Below, one piece after another: positions 27,692 through 36,668 of a stretch of 64,000 nucleotides of DNA. The stretch is from positions 1,155,881-1,219,880 of the forward strand of contig NZ_OX267715.1 of the NCBI RefSeq assembly GCF_946151075.1. The letters run 5' to 3'. The position numbers and the translations under genes are program-made. The stretch is from Neobacillus sp. Marseille-Q6967. GTDB lineage: Bacteria; Bacillota; Bacilli; Bacillales; Cytobacillaceae. Numbering within the stretch: the first letter of the stretch is position 1; each line of letters starts with the position of its first letter. The notes under the pieces are model-generated. The model was not told where the DNA came from. It did no database searches and saw nothing but the letters and a program-made list of their open reading frames with translations.

Positions 27692-27722
27692 CAAGAGAGC
27701 AGATGTTCTGCTCTCTTGTTTT
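27692..27722. terminator. Bidirectional terminator
   Basis: The arms CAAGAGAGCAG and CTGCTCTCTTG enclose ATGTT, with a T run following, between convergent genes. Confidence 0.9.
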
Positions 27723-27723
27723 T

Positions 27724-29433
27724 TTACCCTTTTAATTCTCTTTTTTGTTTTATTAATTCATTGAATTCTTTATCTAGTTCCCTATATTTAGGGTCTTTTG
27801 GTTCGATTAACGATAATTCACCAAGAATAGTTGCAATACGATTCTCAATAACCATTAGAAGCTCTTGCTTATTTGATTGATTGGATGGTTGAGTCCTAGG
27901 CTGATATAAGAATTCCTCTGGTGTCATTTCCACTCGTTTTATCTTTTGATCCTCAAATACCAGTAGTTTGTTACATAATTTATTTAGGAAGTAAAAATCA
28001 TGAGACACCGTTATGATTGTCCCGGTAAATTCATTTAAAGTTTTCTCCAGCTGCTCCCTGCTCGGTAAATCTAAATGATTCGTCGGTTCATCAAGGATTA
28101 GAACATCATATTCTTTCATCAACATGTCAACGAGTTTTACCCTTGTTCTCTCCCCTAGGCTCAAAGTAGAAATTGAAGCGGTAATGTGTTTCTCCGTTAA
28201 TCCAAGATTGGCAAACAAGGTTCTAGCTTGCCTTATACTCTCTCTGTCAGTATATCCTAATGCCTCGATGGCGTTTTTATCGGGAGACAGATCACCAACA
28301 TCCTGACTTAAATAAGCGATCCTTAAGGAATCACTCTTCCAAAGCATACCGCTCGTGTCCTGTACATCTCCTAATATCATTTTAATTAAGGTAGTTTTCC
28401 CGCAGCCATTTTCACCTAATAAGCCAATACGCTCACCTTGATTAATGTAGAAGTACGTATCCACAAAAAGTGATCTGCTCCCAAACGATTTAGAGAGTTT
28501 ATCCGCCTCGATGATTCGTTTGCCTCTTTTCCCCTGGCTGTCAAACTGAAATCTGACTTTAACTTCCTCAAAAGGTTTTTCAACTTTATTTTTCTCAAGC
28601 TCGCTGTGCAGCCGTTTCATTTTTGATTTTACTTGTTTATCGCGATTTTTTGCCTTTGCACGGTGATATTCCTTAAAACCATAATCTCTGCCCTGTTTCG
28701 TTGAGTTCCGATGTGCTTTTTCAGACCAAGATTTAAGTTGATCCATTTGCATTTCTATTTCTTCTTTTTTACGTTGCTGCACGTTATATTGATGGAGCTG
28801 GGTTTCCACTCTATGCTTCTTTTCTTTTTGGTAATCGCTATAATTTCCGGAATAAAAATGAATTTGGCCATTTTCAAGTTCAAAGATTCGATTAACTGTT
28901 TTATCTAAGAAATGGCGATCGTGAGAGATAATGAAGACTGCTCCTGCAAACTTTTTTAGTTCCTCTACCAGCCAATCCATTCCTTTAAAATCCAGATGAT
29001 TTGTCGGTTCATCAAGGATTAAGAAATCTGGTCTGGATGACCATATCATGGATAGGGCCACCTTCAGCTTTTCCCCGCCGCTTAAATGATTTAAGCGCTG
29101 CTCATCCCAATCATTAACCTTATTCAGACCTAATTTACTAGCGTGAAAGGATAGTTCACTCTCGTTTTGTAGATTAAAATCATAAACTTCATAATCAATC
29201 GACTGCGATAAATAACCAATATTTAATAAGTTTGATTTTTCAATGGTTCCGTTATCTGGTAGAAGTTTCCCCGTTAATAGATTAGCTAGAGTTGTTTTAC
29301 CAGTCCCGTTATAGCCAACAAGTCCGACTCTATCGCCATTTTTTATATCAAAAGAAATATTGTGTAAAATTTTTCTCAAGTTAAAGCTTTTTTCTACCCC
29401 AGTTACTTTTATAATAGACGAATTATTGGTCAT
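27724..29433 (-). CDS. ABC-F ribosome-protection protein (VmlR/Vga-like), attenuator-controlled
   Basis: 569-aa soluble protein with two ATPase domains and no membrane segments. Walker A motifs are GYNGTGKTT (N-domain) and GENGCGKTT (C-domain). Signatures LSGGEKLKVAL and LSLGERTRVKL and the DEPTNHLDF or DEPTNHLDL boxes follow. The charged linker of about 90 residues between the domains and the C-terminal helical extension are typical of antibiotic-resistance ABC-F proteins that remove drugs from the ribosome. The leader contains an attenuator (see the adjacent regulatory entry), which supports drug induction. The drug class cannot be read from sequence. Confidence 0.87.
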   Translation of the reverse strand: MTNNSSIIKVTGVEKSFNLRKILHNISFDIKNGDRVGLVGYNGTGKTTLANLLTGKLLPDNGTIEKSNLLNIGYLSQSIDYEVYDFNLQNESELSFHASKLGLNKVNDWDEQRLNHLSGGEKLKVALSMIWSSRPDFLILDEPTNHLDFKGMDWLVEELKKFAGAVFIISHDRHFLDKTVNRIFELENGQIHFYSGNYSDYQKEKKHRVETQLHQYNVQQRKKEEIEMQMDQLKSWSEKAHRNSTKQGRDYGFKEYHRAKAKNRDKQVKSKMKRLHSELEKNKVEKPFEEVKVRFQFDSQGKRGKRIIEADKLSKSFGSRSLFVDTYFYINQGERIGLLGENGCGKTTLIKMILGDVQDTSGMLWKSDSLRIAYLSQDVGDLSPDKNAIEALGYTDRESIRQARTLFANLGLTEKHITASISTLSLGERTRVKLVDMLMKEYDVLILDEPTNHLDLPSREQLEKTLNEFTGTIITVSHDFYFLNKLCNKLLVFEDQKIKRVEMTPEEFLYQPRTQPSNQSNKQELLMVIENRIATILGELSLIEPKDPKYRELDKEFNELIKQKRELKG

Positions 29434-29440
29434 AAAAAAA

Positions 29441-29603
29441 CTCCCTTCATGAACCTGAAGAGAGTTTTGAGTCTAGACGGTTAAATTGCAGCCAAAAAAT
29501 CATACCCCAATAAACCTATGAAAAAGGTTAAGTGGAATAGAAATATGGTTTCATTTACGATCAGGACTTAAAAAAGGATAGACTAATCCTATTCTTCAGG
29601 TTC
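29441..29603 (-). promoter_or_regulatory. Transcription attenuator leader of the ABC-F gene
   Basis: A terminator hairpin (CTCCCTTCA pairing with TGAAGAGAG, with an A/T tract) lies immediately upstream of the start. An 11-nt segment read as TCTTCAGGTTC at 29593-29603 is exactly complementary to GAACCTGAAGA at 29451-29461, inside that hairpin. The two pairings exclude each other, the classic anti-terminator arrangement. The upstream segment lies inside a 15-codon leader frame, so ribosome stalling could decide which structure forms. Confidence 0.8.
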
Positions 29604-29608
29604 ATCAT
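29561..29608 (-). CDS. Leader peptide of the ABC-F attenuator
   Basis: A 15-codon frame, MMNLKNRISLSFFKS, overlaps the anti-terminator segment of the ABC-F leader. I see only a weak ribosome site upstream. A second start at 29605 is also possible. Its existence is inferred from position and from known stalling-controlled resistance genes, not from homology. Confidence 0.5.
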   Translation of the reverse strand: MMNLKNRISLSFFKS

Positions 29609-29690
29609 TTTTCGTTTATTCGAATAATGTGCTGAAAAATAAGATTATAACTTCATTCCTCTTTACCAGTCCTTTACGTTTGTTATCTAT

Positions 29691-29720
29691 ATTTTATTTT
29701 GAATAGAGTGTTTTTGTCAA
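29691..29720 (-). promoter_or_regulatory. Promoter of the ABC-F gene
   Basis: On the minus strand TTGACA (29715-29720) is followed after 18 bp by TAAAAT. It is placed about 80 bp upstream of the leader frame. Confidence 0.6.
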
Positions 29721-29735
29721 TTCTTTCCGAAAAAA

Positions 29736-29763
29736 ACACCAAGCCAAATTTGGCCTGGTGTAT
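29736..29763 (-). terminator. Terminator of citB
   Basis: ACACCAAGCC pairs with GGCCTGGTGT across AAATTT, just after the aconitase stop. Confidence 0.85.
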
Positions 29764-29767
29764 ATTA

Positions 29768-32473
29768 TTACGCTTGTAATTTTTCGCGAAGTACCATTTG
29801 AAGAATACCGCCATGACGGTAGTAATCAATTTCTACTTCAGAGTCAAAACGTACAAGAACTTCAAATTCCTTCTTGCTGCCGTTTTCGTCTGTTGCAGTA
29901 ACTTTTACAAGGTCACGTGGTCTTACGTTTTCATCCACTTGAACTTCGAAAGTTTCTTTACCTGTTAAACCAAGTGTTTCAGTGTTTTCGCCTTCTTTAA
30001 ATTGAAGTGGAAGTACACCCATTAACACAAGGTTTGAACGGTGGATACGCTCAAAGCTTTCAGCAAGAACTGTTTTAATGCCTAAAAGGTTTGTACCTTT
30101 CGCAGCCCAGTCACGTGAAGATCCCATTCCGTAATCTTTACCAGCAAGAACCATTAAGCCAGTGCCGTTTTCTTTGTACTTCATGCAAGCATCGTAGATT
30201 GAAGTAACTTCGCCTGTTGGCCAGTAAGTTGTGAATCCACCTTCTGTTCCAGGAGCGATTTGGTTACGGATACGGATGTTTGCAAATGTACCGCGCATCA
30301 TAACTTCGTGGTTACCACGGCGAGAACCGTAAGAGTTGAAGTCACGTGGCTGAACGCCTTTTTCTAGAAGGTATTTACCAGCTGGAGTATTCTTACCAAT
30401 TGCTCCTGCAGGAGAAATGTGGTCAGTTGTAACGGAATCTCCAAACTTACCTACAACGCGAAGTCCAGTTAATGGTTCAACAGTACCAGGTTCTGGTGAT
30501 AAACCTTCGAAGAATGGTGGATTTGCAATGTAAGTAGAATCCTCATCCCATGTATATAAAGGCTCATTGCTCGTTTTGATTTGATTCCAAAGCTCGTTGC
30601 TTTCAAAGACATTTTCATATTCTTTACGGAATAATTCAGGTGTAACAGTCTTTTTAACAACGTCATTAACTTCAGAAGTTGATGGCCAGATATCCTTGAA
30701 GAACACATCGTTTCCATCTTTATCCTTACCGACTGCTTCATTAGCAAAGTCGATGTTCACTGTACCTGCAAGGGCATATGCCACTACAAGTGGTGGTGAA
30801 GCAAGGTAGTTTGCTTTTACAAGCGGATGAATACGTCCTTCGAAGTTACGGTTACCTGAAAGTACGGATGTAACTAATAGGTCGTTTTCAGCGATTGTCT
30901 TTTCGATTTCTTCTTTCAATGGACCGGAGTTACCGATACATGTTGTACAGCCGTAACCTACAAGGTTGAAGCCGATTTGCTCAAGGTATGGAAGTAATCC
31001 GGAGTCACGTAAGTAACCTGTTACAACCTTTGAACCAGGAGCTAAAGAAGTTTTAACGAACTTAGGAACTTCCATTCCAAGTTCAACCGCTTTTTTCGCA
31101 ACAAGACCTGCCCCAACTAGAACGTAAGGGTTAGAAGTATTTGTACAGCTAGTGATAGAAGCAATTGCAACTGCACCAGTTTTAATTTCTGCTTCGTCAC
31201 CATTGTTAAATTTAATAGTAGCAGACTTTTCAAGCTCATCAGCTTGTAAGCCAAAGCCTTGGTTTCCTTGTGGAGCAGCAACCGCTTTTACGAACTCTTC
31301 CTTCATTTTTGAAAGTGGAATTAAATCTTGCGGACGCTTAGGACCAGAAAGATTTGCTTCAATTTCAGTAAGGTCGATTTCGATTACATCTGTATAAACT
31401 GGCTCTTCAGACGGATTGAAGAATAAGCCGTTTTCTTTGCAGTATGCTTCAACTACTTGAATTTGTTCTTCATCACGGCCAGTTAAGCGCATATACTCTA
31501 AAGATTCGCCGTCGATCGCGAAGAATCCGCAAGTTGCACCATATTCTGGAGCCATGTTAGCGATCGTTGCACGGTCAGCTAGTGGAAGTACAGATACACC
31601 TGGTCCGAAGAACTCAACAAATTTACCAACCACACCGTGGCTGCGAAGTACTTGAGTTACTTTTAACGCAAGGTCAGTTGCAGTTGCACCGTTTGGAAGT
31701 TCACCTGTTAACTTAACCCCTACTACTTCTGGAACTGGGAAGTATGAAGGCTGGCCAAGCATTCCTGCTTCTGCTTCGATACCGCCTACGCCCCAGCCAA
31801 GAACGCCAAGACCGTTGATCATAGTAGTATGAGAGTCAGTACCTACTAATGTATCAGGGTATGCTTCTAGTTCACCGTCAGTTTCAGCAACATGAACTAC
31901 ATCTGCTAAGTACTCAAGGTTAACTTGGTGGACGATACCTGTTGCAGGAGGAACTGCACGGTAATTATTGAATGATTTTTGAGCCCAGCTTAAGAACTGA
32001 TAGCGCTCAGCATTACGTTCAAATTCTAAATCCATGTTCACGCGTAAAGAATCTGCAGATCCATAAGCGTCAACTTGTACAGAGTGGTCGATAACTAAAT
32101 CAACGGTTTTCTCTGGATTAATTTTGTCTGGGTCTCCCCCTAGGTCAGCCATAGCTTTTCTTAATGAAGCTAAGTCAACAACCGCTGGAACTCCAGTGAA
32201 GTCTTGTAAAATTACACGAGACGGCTTAAATGGTACATCTACTTCTTTAAGCTCATCTGTTCCCCATTTTGCTAAGTTTTCAACATGCTCTTTTGTGATT
32301 ACACGGCCATCATATTGGCGTAATACAGATTCAAGTAAGACTTTTACGGAATATGGTAATTTAGAAACTTTACCGATACCAGCCTCTTCAAGTGCACTTA
32401 GACGGTAATAGTGATAACGTTTACCGTTTACTTCAAATGAAGTACGTGCGTTAAATACATCATTTTTCACCAT
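29768..32473 (-). CDS. citB: Aconitate hydratase
   Basis: TCA-cycle enzyme that converts citrate to isocitrate. In B. subtilis the same protein, when iron-poor, binds RNA. At 901 aa it has the length of the IRP/AcnA type. Iron-sulfur ligands are SCTNTSNP and [10 protein letters not shown]; active-site motifs include [25 protein letters not shown] and [10 protein letters not shown]. An ATG 15 bp upstream is in frame, but the Shine-Dalgarno GGGGGA lies between them, so 32473 is the start. A CcpC-like operator lies about 150 bp upstream. Confidence 0.97.
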   Translation of the reverse strand: MVKNDVFNARTSFEVNGKRYHYYRLSALEEAGIGKVSKLPYSVKVLLESVLRQYDGRVITKEHVENLAKWGTDELKEVDVPFKPSRVILQDFTGVPAVVDLASLRKAMADLGGDPDKINPEKTVDLVIDHSVQVDAYGSADSLRVNMDLEFERNAERYQFLSWAQKSFNNYRAVPPATGIVHQVNLEYLADVVHVAETDGELEAYPDTLVGTDSHTTMINGLGVLGWGVGGIEAEAGMLGQPSYFPVPEVVGVKLTGELPNGATATDLALKVTQVLRSHGVVGKFVEFFGPGVSVLPLADRATIANMAPEYGATCGFFAIDGESLEYMRLTGRDEEQIQVVEAYCKENGLFFNPSEEPVYTDVIEIDLTEIEANLSGPKRPQDLIPLSKMKEEFVKAVAAPQGNQGFGLQADELEKSATIKFNNGDEAEIKTGAVAIASITSCTNTSNPYVLVGAGLVAKKAVELGMEVPKFVKTSLAPGSKVVTGYLRDSGLLPYLEQIGFNLVGYGCTTCIGNSGPLKEEIEKTIAENDLLVTSVLSGNRNFEGRIHPLVKANYLASPPLVVAYALAGTVNIDFANEAVGKDKDGNDVFFKDIWPSTSEVNDVVKKTVTPELFRKEYENVFESNELWNQIKTSNEPLYTWDEDSTYIANPPFFEGLSPEPGTVEPLTGLRVVGKFGDSVTTDHISPAGAIGKNTPAGKYLLEKGVQPRDFNSYGSRRGNHEVMMRGTFANIRIRNQIAPGTEGGFTTYWPTGEVTSIYDACMKYKENGTGLMVLAGKDYGMGSSRDWAAKGTNLLGIKTVLAESFERIHRSNLVLMGVLPLQFKEGENTETLGLTGKETFEVQVDENVRPRDLVKVTATDENGSKKEFEVLVRFDSEVEIDYYRHGGILQMVLREKLQA

Positions 32474-32621
32474 GTGAAAATCCCCCATTCGTCAAAATCA
32501 ATCAAAAAAATAAACGAAAGTCGAAAAGTTTGAATATTCCCATCCATTACTACTTTTCTCACAATTCTAATCTTAATACAACCTTTAACATAAGTAAATA
32601 ACAAGAAAGTTATTGTGATTG

Positions 32622-32636
32622 ATAAGTTTTTCTTAT
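32622..32636. promoter_or_regulatory. CcpC-type operator upstream of citB
   Basis: ATAA-N7-TTAT, the dyad bound by the citrate-sensing repressor CcpC in B. subtilis, is present exactly at 32622-32636. A similar but N8-spaced pair lies at 32598-32613. The distance to the citB start (about 150 bp) fits the known promoter arrangement. The identification rests on the consensus. Confidence 0.65.
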
Positions 32637-32801
32637 GCTTTTTTATGTAAAGAGTTCAAAATATTTTGAAAATCTTTTTAAATGGGACCTATAAAGTTAA
32701 TGTGGGAATATTTTTATTTTCACTTTTATTATCGCAAAAAACCTTTTCTTTGTCATGTTTTATCCCTTAAAGGAGATAGTATTTATTAGGAGGTGAACAC
32801 C

Positions 32802-32951
32802 ATGCAAAGACGCAAGTCAAATCATGTCATACCGGGTGCCAATGCTGCAAAGGGCCAAGGACAAGGTGCAGGCTTTAACGAAGAAATGGCAAACGAGCCA
32901 TTAACAATAAAAGAGAAAATGAACAACAAGAAACGGAAGAAGAATCAGTAA
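32802..32951 (+). CDS. sspO: Small acid-soluble spore protein SspO
   Basis: 49-aa minor spore protein made in the forespore. It starts [17 protein letters not shown] and continues with the conserved [16 protein letters not shown] and a basic tail KKRKKNQ. The strong Shine-Dalgarno TAGGAGGTG lies 8 bp before the ATG. It is divergent from citB, as in B. subtilis. Confidence 0.93.
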   Translation: MQRRKSNHVIPGANAAKGQGQGAGFNEEMANEPLTIKEKMNNKKRKKNQ

Positions 32952-32982
32952 AAGCAGGAGGCTTTCCCCCTGCTTTTTTATT
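32951..32982 (+). terminator. Terminator of sspO
   Basis: AAAGCAGG and GG pair with CC and CCTGCTTTTTT directly after the sspO stop. Confidence 0.8.
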
Positions 32983-32989
32983 AGAATAC

Positions 32990-33268
32990 TTATTCTTGTA
33001 GGTTTACTTCTTTTACAATACTATCTAAATCCTGCATAAAGCGTTCAAGTTGAGCACGTTGGTGTTCGGAAGCTACCTCTAACGCATTTTCAATTTGTTG
33101 ATAGGCTTCATTTACTTCTTCCTTTAAATGCTTTAGTTGATGACCGTAACTAGCACTGTCACTTACAATTGTTTTAAAGAGCCCTTGTGCTTCCTCATAT
33201 CCTTGCTGGGCTGCTTGAAAAGCCTGCTGCTTATCCTTATTATAAGGAAATCTCTCGATGTCCACCAT
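32990..33268 (-). CDS. Small coiled-coil protein, function unknown
   Basis: 92-aa protein not assigned to a family. It is strongly helical and rich in Gln and Glu, for example DKQQAFQAAQQGYEEAQ and LKEEVNEAYQQIENALEVA, with heptad-like spacing. No membrane or signal segment is seen. The ATG at 33268 has a Shine-Dalgarno GGGGAG 11 bp upstream; an in-frame TTG farther upstream is less likely. It lies within the sspO-sspP interval on the opposite strand, so a sporulation role is possible but unproven. Confidence 0.65.
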   Translation of the reverse strand: MVDIERFPYNKDKQQAFQAAQQGYEEAQGLFKTIVSDSASYGHQLKHLKEEVNEAYQQIENALEVASEHQRAQLERFMQDLDSIVKEVNLQE

Positions 33269-33381
33269 TGACTGTTTCACTCCCCTCAAGTTTCTATAAC
33301 GTTAAATTGCACAGGCGCAAACAAAATTATTCAGCATAAAAAAGCACGAGGATTGCATCCTAACATATAGGAGGGATGAAA

Positions 33382-33522
33382 ATGGTTAATAAAAATACCG
33401 GTAAAGATATGAGAAAAAACGCTCCAAAACAATCCGGGCAGCCTGAGCCTCTAAGCGGATCAAAAAAAGTGAAAAACCGCCAGCATACGCGTGCGAAAAA
33501 TAACTCACATCATGATTTATAA
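33382..33522 (+). CDS. sspP: Small acid-soluble spore protein SspP
   Basis: 46-aa minor spore protein, [17 protein letters not shown], then [18 protein letters not shown]. This matches SspP (formerly CotL). The first in-frame ATG (33376) overlaps the Shine-Dalgarno GGAGGG, so the ATG at 33382 is used. In B. subtilis sspO and sspP form an operon; here a terminator and an opposing gene separate them. Confidence 0.9.
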   Translation: MVNKNTGKDMRKNAPKQSGQPEPLSGSKKVKNRQHTRAKNNSHHDL

Positions 33523-33545
33523 GGAATAGAGTCCCCTTTGAGGAC

Positions 33546-33592
33546 AAAAGCCCATGAGTCTATATTCGAAGACTCATGGGCTTTTATTTTTT
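33546..33592 (+). terminator. Terminator of sspP
   Basis: The 15-bp arms AAAAGCCCATGAGTC and GACTCATGGGCTTTT are perfect, followed by TTTTTTT. Confidence 0.9.
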
Positions 33593-33636
33593 TAATCATT
33601 TTTGTATGGCAATCAGCTTTAGAGTATCGACCATCC

Positions 33637-34331
33637 CTGTCCTTCATACTGGTTGCAAAGACATAAACCCTTGGAAAGAAAGATCAAAATGTCCTTCATC
33701 CTGGTTATGAAGGACAAAACTCTTGGAAAAAAACATCAGAATGTCCTTCATACTGGTTATGAAGGACAAAACTCTTGGAAAAAAACATCAGAATGTCCTT
33801 CATACTGATTATGAAGGACAAAACCCTTCGAAAAAACATTAAAATGTCCTTCATCCTGGTTATGAAGGACATAATCCTTGGAAAGAAAGATCAAAATGTC
33901 CTTCATTCTGGTTATGAAGGACATAATCCTTGGAAAGAAAGATCAAAATGTCCTTCATCCTGGTTATGAAGGACATAATCCTTGGAAAGAAAGATCAAAA
34001 TGTCCTTCATTCTGGTTATGAAGGACATAATCCTTGGAAAGAAAGATCAAAATGTCCTTCATCCTGGTTATGAAGGACAAAACTCTTGGAAAAAACATCA
34101 GAATGTCCTTCATCCTGGTTATGAAGGACATAATCCTTGGAAAGAAAGATCAAAATGTCCTTCATCCTGGTTATGAAGGACAAAACTCTTGGAAAAAAAC
34201 ATCAGAATGTCCTTCATACTGATTATGAAGGACAAAACCCTTCGAAAAAACATTAAAATGTCCTTCATCCTGGTTATGAAGGACAAAACCCTTAGAAAAA
34301 ACCATCAGGATGTCCTTCATTCAAGAAAAAA
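33637..34331. repeat. Tandem hairpin array B (52-bp period, 14 units)
   Basis: Units start at 33637 (degenerate), 33689, 33741, 33793, 33844, 33896, 33948, 34000, 34052, 34103, 34155, 34207, 34258 and 34310 (half), so the step is 51 or 52 bp. Each has perfect 11-bp arms, ATGTCCTTCAT and ATGAAGGACAT, around a 7-nt loop, and an A-rich linker of about 23 bp in three variants. It fills the space between the convergent sspP and selA genes. Confidence 0.95.
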
Positions 34332-34350
34332 ATCGTGCCCACAATAGTTT

Positions 34351-35775
34351 TTATAGTTGAGTCAATGCCTTTAATAAGTACCCTTCTTCTTCTTCGGTTA
34401 CTGTCCTTAAATCAATCAGGAATTCATCTTTTTGTATTCGGCCTATAACAGCTGGTTTGCTTTCGGTCCGGAGTTTTCTTGCCACTTCTTCTGCTGAAAG
34501 GTTGTTATGTTTAAGGGAGATAATCCTAGAAGGAAGTTCGACTTCTGGCATCGTTCCCCCTCCCACCTGACTTGTTCCTGGAAAAATATTGGCTTGTATA
34601 TCATTTGTCTTTTGTAACAATTTTGTAACAAAAGACTTTGCTCTTTCGTCTAATGTATCAACTGAAACTAATAAATCGCGTATAGTTGGAATATTATATA
34701 CTCCCTTATCTCCTCGGGCATAATCAATTAAGGTTCCTTCTAATGCAGCGAGTGTCATTTTATCAACTCGAACAACCCGTGCCAATTGATGTTTTTTCAA
34801 TCGGTCAATGATGGCTTTTTTTCCAGCAATAATTCCTGCTTGAGGTCCGCCAAGTAGTTTATCGCCACTAAAACTTACAAGATCTGCACCTGCTTCAATT
34901 ACTTCTCTGACTATTGGTTCTTCACCGATACCATGCTTCCGGAAATCAAACAGTGCTCCGCTGCCAAGGTCCTCGTAAAAAATGGCTTCATCATGTTTAT
35001 TTGTTAGTTGTATCAGTTCCTCGGTTTCGACGGATTTAGTAAAACCAATAACTTTAAAATTACTTGTATGCACTTTCATGATAATAGCCGTTTCAGAATT
35101 CAATGCTTTTTCATAATCATATAAATGAGTTTTATTTGTTGTCCCTACTTCAACTAACGTTGCTCCACTTTCTTCCATGATAGAGGAAATACGGAAGGAA
35201 CCGCCAATTTCGACTAATTGACCTCGTGAAACGATTACTTCTTTATTCTCGGCTAGTGCTCTTAATATGAGATAAACAGCCGCAGCATTATTATTGACGA
35301 CCATAGCAGCTTCTGCCCCTGTAATTACTTTTAATAATGCCTCCACATGGCTGTGTCTGGAACCACGTTCGCCTTCCTTTAGCTTGTATTCTAAATTTGA
35401 GTAATTACGCGCAGTTTCCAACACGTGTTCAATCGCGTTGTGACTTAATCTTGCTCTTCCAAGATTTGTATGGAGGATCGTTCCTGTCGCATTGATGACC
35501 GTTTTTATCGTATAGGAGTATTGTTCCTTAATATTTTGTTGGAGCAATAGAAAAATTTCCTCTGTGAATTGATGAGTTCCTGGGATTGCGCCCTGCCAAT
35601 TCCCATCTAAGATAGAAGACCTTATTTGGTCGATTACTTCCTTTAGACTTTTCGTAAGCTGTGTGACATCTAGGTGACTCTCTTCAAGGAGAGTTACAAA
35701 TTGATGATGTTTTTGTAATTCATGGACTGCTGGTATTGAGCGTAACCATTCTTTCACTGTTAAAAACTCCTTCAC
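34351..35775 (-). CDS. selA: L-seryl-tRNA(Sec) selenium transferase
   Basis: PLP enzyme that converts seryl-tRNA(Sec) to selenocysteyl-tRNA(Sec) with selenophosphate. 474 aa is full length. Visible are INATGTILHTNLGRA, the glycine-rich ALLKVITGAEAAMVVNNNAAAV and the PLP lysine in SFSGDKLLGGPQAG (Lys306). It stands alone on the minus strand, about 950 bp from selD, which is on the other strand. selB and the tRNA-Sec gene would be expected near it in many genomes but are not in this window. Confidence 0.96.
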   Translation of the reverse strand: MKEFLTVKEWLRSIPAVHELQKHHQFVTLLEESHLDVTQLTKSLKEVIDQIRSSILDGNWQGAIPGTHQFTEEIFLLLQQNIKEQYSYTIKTVINATGTILHTNLGRARLSHNAIEHVLETARNYSNLEYKLKEGERGSRHSHVEALLKVITGAEAAMVVNNNAAAVYLILRALAENKEVIVSRGQLVEIGGSFRISSIMEESGATLVEVGTTNKTHLYDYEKALNSETAIIMKVHTSNFKVIGFTKSVETEELIQLTNKHDEAIFYEDLGSGALFDFRKHGIGEEPIVREVIEAGADLVSFSGDKLLGGPQAGIIAGKKAIIDRLKKHQLARVVRVDKMTLAALEGTLIDYARGDKGVYNIPTIRDLLVSVDTLDERAKSFVTKLLQKTNDIQANIFPGTSQVGGGTMPEVELPSRIISLKHNNLSAEEVARKLRTESKPAVIGRIQKDEFLIDLRTVTEEEEGYLLKALTQL

Positions 35776-35875
35776 TACACCTTCTATGATTCTTTACTTA
35801 CGCTTTTTAAGATTATAACATTTCTCACGTTTTAAATCTTTGTGAATAAAATGAACTTGCTAGGGGGATGTTTTT

Positions 35876-36268
35876 ATGAAACCCAAAAAGGAAGTACAGC
35901 ATATTGATTTTGACCTTGTAGAACGATGGCTTGAAAATTATTGTCTTGACCCGCTTACTTCACAGGATGATTTAACGCAATTTCGTATTGATTTATATGA
36001 AACAGAAAATGAATGGATTGTTGAAGCTTTACTAAACGAATTTAACAGTTCTGAAATAAAGGTTTTTGTAGAGGATAGAAAGCTTATCATTTCGGCTGGA
36101 AAACAGTCAGACTCCTCTAAATTTCAAAAGAGGATCCGCTCTATTAACTTCCCCTTTCAAGTCATTAATCAAGATGTAAACGCTAATTTTACAAATGGGA
36201 TACTTGAGGTGTTTATATCCAAAACAGTCAAGGGATTAGGGAAAAACCGTTACATTACCTTGCCCTAA
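35876..36268 (+). CDS. cotM: Small heat-shock/alpha-crystallin protein, CotM-like
   Basis: 130-aa protein with an alpha-crystallin domain: FRIDLYETENEWIVEALL, then VEDRKLIISAG, then the conserved NFTNGILEVFISK. B. subtilis CotM, an outer spore coat protein, has the same length and lies in the same citB-ssp neighbourhood, so orthology is inferred from position. The Shine-Dalgarno AGGGGGATG sits before the ATG. It diverges from selA. Confidence 0.75.
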   Translation: MKPKKEVQHIDFDLVERWLENYCLDPLTSQDDLTQFRIDLYETENEWIVEALLNEFNSSEIKVFVEDRKLIISAGKQSDSSKFQKRIRSINFPFQVINQDVNANFTNGILEVFISKTVKGLGKNRYITLP

Positions 36269-36332
36269 TTATTTTGTAATGGTATTACCTTTTTCAGTTG
36301 TTGGTTGACATATTGTGATTATCGAAAACATA

Positions 36333-36361
36333 AAAACCCTCATACTAAAAGTACGAGGGTG
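36333..36361. terminator. Bidirectional terminator
   Basis: ACCCTCATAC pairs with GTACGAGGGT between the cotM-like gene and the convergent SelW-like gene, with A and T tracts on the sides. Confidence 0.8.
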
Positions 36362-36365
36362 CTGC

Positions 36366-36605
36366 TTATTTTTCCGAAATGATTTTTATCATTTCTTCTG
36401 TATCAGGAAATATCCCTGTATCCAGCTTAGAGTATATTTTTTCGCCGTTTAAGGTTACTTCAAATGCTCCCCCTGAAACAGGAATCAATTCCATTTTTTC
36501 AATATCACGTCGAAAGTGAGTAAATAATTCTTCCGCGAAACTCGCGGCTTTTGGTGCGTAGTTTCATTGCATGCAAAATTCGACTTTAATTTGATAATTC
36601 TTCAT
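36366..36605 (-). CDS. SelW-like Rdx-family selenoprotein (UGA read as selenocysteine)
   Basis: Read through one in-frame TGA (36564-36566), the frame gives a 79-aa thioredoxin-fold protein: MKNYQIKVEFCMQ-Sec-NYAPKAAS. The CxxU redox motif (Cys11, Sec14) and the later SGGAFEVTLNGEKIYSK and GIFPDTEEM are characteristic of the SelT/SelW/SelH (Rdx) family. The Shine-Dalgarno TGGAGG precedes the ATG. A perfect hairpin, CCGCGA/TCGCGG, begins about 16 nt after the TGA and is a candidate SECIS element. It is divergent from selD. Normal gene callers would truncate it. Confidence 0.92.
36533..36547 (-). promoter_or_regulatory. Candidate bacterial SECIS hairpin in the SelW-like gene
   Basis: Perfect 6-bp stem CCGCGA/TCGCGG with a 3-nt loop (GTT on the coding strand), beginning 16 nt after the UGA, which is in the range used by bacterial SECIS elements. 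Confidence 0.55.
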
Positions 36606-36636
36606 TGTAAAACCTCCAATAAACAGTATCTATGTA

Positions 36637-36668
36637 GTAAAAACATTTTATCGTAACCGTGTTTTTAC
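36637..36668. promoter_or_regulatory. Inverted repeat between selW-like gene and selD
   Basis: The perfect 9-bp arms GTAAAAACA (36637-36645) and TGTTTTTAC (36660-36668) are separated by 14 bp within the 138-bp divergent promoter region. A second pair, ATTTCGC/GCGAAAT, lies just to the right of it. Either could be an operator for selenium-dependent control; no regulator is identified. Confidence 0.4.

Noticed and set aside
33775..34222. Open frames of about 60 codons inside array B
   Set aside because: They arise because a 52-bp unit is read in rotating frames; there is no ribosome site and no family pattern. The frame at 63407-63730 through array D is rejected for the same reason.
33637..34331. 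CRISPR array (29-bp hairpin repeat, about 23-bp spacer)
   Set aside because: The spacers are not unique; linkers recur in a few variants, the repeats are perfect palindromes, and no cas genes are present. The same applies to the arrays at 23.6, 40.6 and 63.1 kb.
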